This document shows, in pieces, positions 61,214-64,000 of a DNA stretch of 64,000 nt. The DNA comes from Arenibacter sp040216555 (GTDB taxonomy: Bacteria > Bacteroidota > Bacteroidia > Flavobacteriales > Flavobacteriaceae): positions 302,397-366,396 of the forward strand of contig JAVJOW010000009.1 of the NCBI GenBank assembly GCA_040216555.1, given 5' to 3'. How positions within the stretch are numbered: position 1 is the stretch's first letter; the number at the start of each line of letters is the position of its first letter. The notes under the pieces are model-generated. The model made no database searches, was not told where the DNA came from, and saw only the letters and a list, made by a program, of their open reading frames with translations. The translations under genes were made by a program, and so were the position numbers.

Positions 61214-63637
61214 TTAAAACTTATAGGTGAAATTGGCCAATAGCACCCTAGGTGCCTGTGGGTTTATCGTGGTCCAGCCTTTGTAATATTCTTTGTTAAA
61301 GGCATTATTCAGCTTTAGGCCAATGCGATATTTGTTGGCTTGGTAATAAAGTGAGGCATTGGCAATGGTATAGCTGGGTAGGATAAATTCTCCTGTGGAG
61401 GCATAGTTTATGGCAAAGCGCTCACTTGCCCCATTAAACCCTAGTCCCATTCCAAAACCGTCCAACATACCCTCCTGCAATTCATAGTTCGCCCAAAAAT
61501 TATATTGCGTTTCGGGACCGGCCTCCAAGGGTCTGCGATTCAAAATTTCGGTATTGTCAGATTTGGTGGTTTCGCTATCGTTATTGCTAAAGCCGGCCCG
61601 TAGGTTCAAACCTTTAACAGGGTTGGCATTGATTTCAATTTCAAAACCTGAACTTTCCACTTCTCCTCCCTGAATTTTGTTAAAGGGCGATGAGGGGTCG
61701 GTAATTACACGGTCCTTCACCTTTATGTCGTAGTAGCTAATGGTTGCGTTTAATCTATTATTGAAGAGATTGGTCTTAATCCCAAACTCTAATTGATTGG
61801 CCTGTTCCGGGTCAAAGGTTTCCAGAGTCTGCGGTCCCGCATCCGGATCTCCTACCAATTGGGGGGCAACGTTGGTGAAACCGTTTTGGTAATTGGCGAA
61901 GATAGAAAGTTGATCCAATAGGGGCTGGTATAGTAATCCAAACTTAGGAGACAAGGTGGTTTGGTCATAATCGTCATCCGTATTGGCCAAATTGCCTTCG
62001 TTATCAAAGCGATCTACACGAAGGCCCAGCATTGCCGATAGCTTATTGGTAAGATTTAATACATCCGAAGCATAGAGACTATAAATGTGATATTTGGATT
62101 TAATGTTCCCTACGGCCTGTGAGGCCAAAACGGCATCTACTGCTGCCGTGGAGAGGGCATAGGAGTCGGTTTCCACATCAGCGGTAAAAGGATTGTCCCC
62201 ATTGGAGCCGCCTTCGGGAGTTACATTTCCATAGAATGCATAGCCGGTACTATTGTTGGTTTCCGTAGCATTGAAATAATCCAAACCAATTACCACTCGG
62301 TTCCTAAGGGAGGCAATTTTGAAATCACCTATAAAATTTTGCTGGATATCCGTGGTTTGGGTATTGGCATTTTGTTTGTTGATGAACCTTGTAAAGGTAT
62401 CGTTCCCTAAGATGCCATAGTCGTACAGATAGGAATAGTAGCCCTTGGTAGAAGTGGAACTTTTTGAAAGCAAAGTCTGGGATTGCCAAGTGTCCGATAA
62501 TTTATAGTCCATTTCTATCCTGTAGTTCTGGGTCGGATTTTCCAGGCTAAGGTCATTGCTGGTAAAGGACAGTTTGTTGTTGTAACCCAGCTCCTCAAGA
62601 TTTTGGGCTTCCGTTGGGGCACCTCTGTTTAGAAACAAAAAGGTAGGATTGGTCTGTTCCGCCTGTGTAATTTCGCCATAGAAGGAGAAGGATAATTTGT
62701 TATTTACCTTGTAGGATAGGGAAGGGGCTACGAAAAAGGATTTTCTAAAGCCGGCATCCTGAAAACTCTGTTCTGTGGAATAAGAGGTATTGAGCCTAAA
62801 ATATAGGTTTTCATTTTTGTTGAGTGCCGTATTGAAATCGCCGGTAATCTGGTTTAGTCCGTAGGTGCCGGAGGTAAAGGAAAGTTCTCCCCCGCTACCT
62901 GCATAGGGTTTTTTGGTTACCACATTTATGAGACCGCCATAGGAGCTAACCGCATTTCCGAACAATGTTGCGGAAGGTCCTTTTAAGACTTCTATCCGTT
63001 CAATGTTTGCCGGATTTATGGTACCGTTGGTTAAACCGGGCAAGCCGTTGACCAATTGCGGTTGCACAGAGAATCCGCGCATGGAATAGTATCCGGCCCC
63101 ATCACCGCCCCTACCTGTGGAGGTCCATAGGTTTTCCACTCCGGCGGCATTTTTAAGGGCATCGTCAAAGTTGGTCACTATTTGCGATTCCAAAAGATCG
63201 GTGGTAATTGTATTGTAAACCTGTGTGTTCTCAATGTCCTTTAAGGGGAGTTTGGATACATAGGCCGTTTTCTTTCTTGAAAATTTATTGATGCGCTCCC
63301 CTTCAACGATTACTTCGGTGAGTATTTCGTTACCTTCATATAAGATCAAGTCTCCAAGATTAAGTGCTTTTTCCTTGGTAATTGAAAATGGGATGTCCCT
63401 GGTTCTAAACCCAAGATAGGAAATGGACAGGGTATGTGCACCTTCGTCAAGATTGGCGATTATAAAGTGACCTTTTTCATCGCTCTGCGTCCCAATTTGG
63501 GAATTCTTCATAACGATATTCACCCCAAATAGAGGCGTTTGTGTGTTATCCTTTATGGTTCCGCTAACGGTTGCCTTTTGTGAAAATGCCAAGGAATTTA
63601 GGCAAAGGAGAAGTAGTAATGTTAGTTGGTTTTTCAT
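61214..63637 (-). CDS. TonB-dependent siderophore receptor
   Basis: 807 residues, outer membrane. Signal peptide MKNQLTLLLLLCLNSLAFSQ, carboxypeptidase-D-like domain (about 22-105), plug (about 130-240, with MRGFSVQPQLVNGLPGLTNG and IERIEVLKGPSATLFGN), and a 22-strand barrel ending in Phe (LLANFTYKF). The RGF/VNGLP and KGPSATLFG plug motifs are those of siderophore receptors. Ligand unknown. Promoter flanked by two inverted repeats that may be Fur-type operators. Confidence 0.92.
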   Translation of the reverse strand: MKNQLTLLLLLCLNSLAFSQKATVSGTIKDNTQTPLFGVNIVMKNSQIGTQSDEKGHFIIANLDEGAHTLSISYLGFRTRDIPFSITKEKALNLGDLILYEGNEILTEVIVEGERINKFSRKKTAYVSKLPLKDIENTQVYNTITTDLLESQIVTNFDDALKNAAGVENLWTSTGRGGDGAGYYSMRGFSVQPQLVNGLPGLTNGTINPANIERIEVLKGPSATLFGNAVSSYGGLINVVTKKPYAGSGGELSFTSGTYGLNQITGDFNTALNKNENLYFRLNTSYSTEQSFQDAGFRKSFFVAPSLSYKVNNKLSFSFYGEITQAEQTNPTFLFLNRGAPTEAQNLEELGYNNKLSFTSNDLSLENPTQNYRIEMDYKLSDTWQSQTLLSKSSTSTKGYYSYLYDYGILGNDTFTRFINKQNANTQTTDIQQNFIGDFKIASLRNRVVIGLDYFNATETNNSTGYAFYGNVTPEGGSNGDNPFTADVETDSYALSTAAVDAVLASQAVGNIKSKYHIYSLYASDVLNLTNKLSAMLGLRVDRFDNEGNLANTDDDYDQTTLSPKFGLLYQPLLDQLSIFANYQNGFTNVAPQLVGDPDAGPQTLETFDPEQANQLEFGIKTNLFNNRLNATISYYDIKVKDRVITDPSSPFNKIQGGEVESSGFEIEINANPVKGLNLRAGFSNNDSETTKSDNTEILNRRPLEAGPETQYNFWANYELQEGMLDGFGMGLGFNGASERFAINYASTGEFILPSYTIANASLYYQANKYRIGLKLNNAFNKEYYKGWTTINPQAPRVLLANFTYKF

Positions 63638-63643
63638 CTATTC

Positions 63644-63732
63644 TTATTTAGACTAATAATAAATAATTGTTCAGCGACAAAAATATCTTTAAGATTTGAA
63701 TTGAGCAAATTATTTATATTAAATCTAAATAA
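63644..63732 (-). promoter_or_regulatory. Siderophore receptor promoter with two Fur-like inverted repeats
   Basis: Minus strand: TTG (63706-63708), 20-base spacer and TATTTTTG (63678-63685), matching the consensus. Two copies of TTATTTA-N9-TAAATAA occur, at 63644-63666 and 63710-63732, one downstream of the expected start of transcription and one just upstream of the -33 region. Identical arms and spacing suggest binding sites for one dimeric regulator, plausibly Fur. Confidence 0.6.
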
Positions 63733-63876
63733 GAAAATTTTAAGGGTTGATTTACAAGGGTTTTAGGGCTGTTTTTACATCGTTTGGAAGTACATTTATA
63801 TTGGTTTGTTGGCTTTATTAGTGAAACTCAATTTTGAGAAGTCAGTAAGACGCACTGAAAATTGTAAGTTGAACTA

Positions 63877-63898
63877 ATCCCGCCTTTTTCGGCGGGAT
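63877..63898. terminator. GC-rich hairpin near the window end
   Basis: 8-bp stem ATCCCGCC with GGCGGGAT and a T-rich 6-base loop. No T-run follows, so it may be part of an intergenic repeat rather than a terminator. Confidence 0.4.
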
Positions 63899-63912
63899 CT
63901 AGTTTCAATACC

Positions 63913-63978
63913 TCGACCCTTAGGTCGATTCCTATTATTGGGTTCAGGGCCTGCCTTTGTCATACAGGCTTGCCCTGA
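63913..63978. repeat. Pair of hairpins forming intergenic repeat DNA
   Basis: TCGACC (63913-63918) with GGTCGA (63923-63928), then TCAGGGCCTG (63944-63953) with CAGG and CCCTGA (63965-63968, 63973-63978). Together with the hairpin before them these fill the last 125 bases; no gene is present from 63638 to the end. They recall the GTCGAG repeats elsewhere in the window but are not the same sequence. Confidence 0.4.
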
Positions 63979-64000
63979 GGTTTAATACCTTTTATTCCTA

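Noticed and set aside
1..64000. CRISPR array, tRNA/rRNA genes, phage or transposase genes
   Set aside because: No regularly spaced repeats, tRNA T-loop/CCA patterns, rRNA cores, DDE motifs or integrase motifs were found by reading.

Overview
The window is a chromosomal segment of a member of the Bacteroidota, most likely a marine Flavobacteriaceae of the Maribacter/Arenibacter/Zobellia type. The evidence is the TonB-dependent receptors with STN and carboxypeptidase-like N-domains, the FecI/FecR pair, lipoproteins with acidic residues after the lipidated Cys, the alanine/glutamate-rich tail on ribosomal protein L17, AT-rich DNA, and promoters of the TTG / TAnnTTTG type. The genus is inferred and cannot be fixed from the sequence alone.

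Layout. 1-11585 is the merged S10-spc-alpha ribosomal operon, from the 3' end of rplB to rplQ, with secY, infA, rpmJ and rpoA inside it. It closes with a strong terminator. 11683-23549 holds core metabolism: carA, eno, a glycogen-synthase-like GT5, gltA, two guanidino-group hydrolases, a BCCT transporter and argS. 23709-30865 has a membrane-spanning LamG/winged-helix regulator, a Tat-exported Gfo/Idh oxidoreductase and a HEAT protein with two DUF1080 domains, a set that fits extracytoplasmic 3-keto-glycoside metabolism. 31007-37087 is a cell-surface signalling locus (ECF sigma, FecR, TonB receptor) divergent from a large acidic repeat lipoprotein. 37226-47205 holds ffh, a four-helix-bundle gene flanked by repeats, folD, a PAS histidine kinase, a small lipoprotein, an M19 dipeptidase, fabV, an esterase, an aldo/keto reductase and an exported TIM-barrel protein. 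47257-58882, mostly on the minus strand, holds enzymes, a HerA-like ATPase, a decayed propeller-sensor pseudogene, a kinase without an ATPase domain paired with a response regulator, an S9 peptidase, and a compact MarR/DUF2024/thioredoxin regulon. 59014-63637 holds a TM-STING homologue and an iron-uptake pair (PepSY protein and siderophore receptor).

Three observations stand out. First, a complete transmembrane STING-domain protein at 59014-59685 has no CD-NTase gene anywhere in the window. Second, the element TAGGGTATTTT lies upstream of fecR, of the repeat lipoprotein and of the STING gene, which suggests a shared ECF-type promoter. Third, a palindrome close to TTAGGAATCCTAA occurs three times in the MarR locus, once inside the spacer of a near-consensus promoter. 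A pair of inverted repeats of identical geometry also flanks the siderophore receptor promoter.

No tRNA, rRNA, CRISPR array, intact insertion sequence or prophage was recognised.
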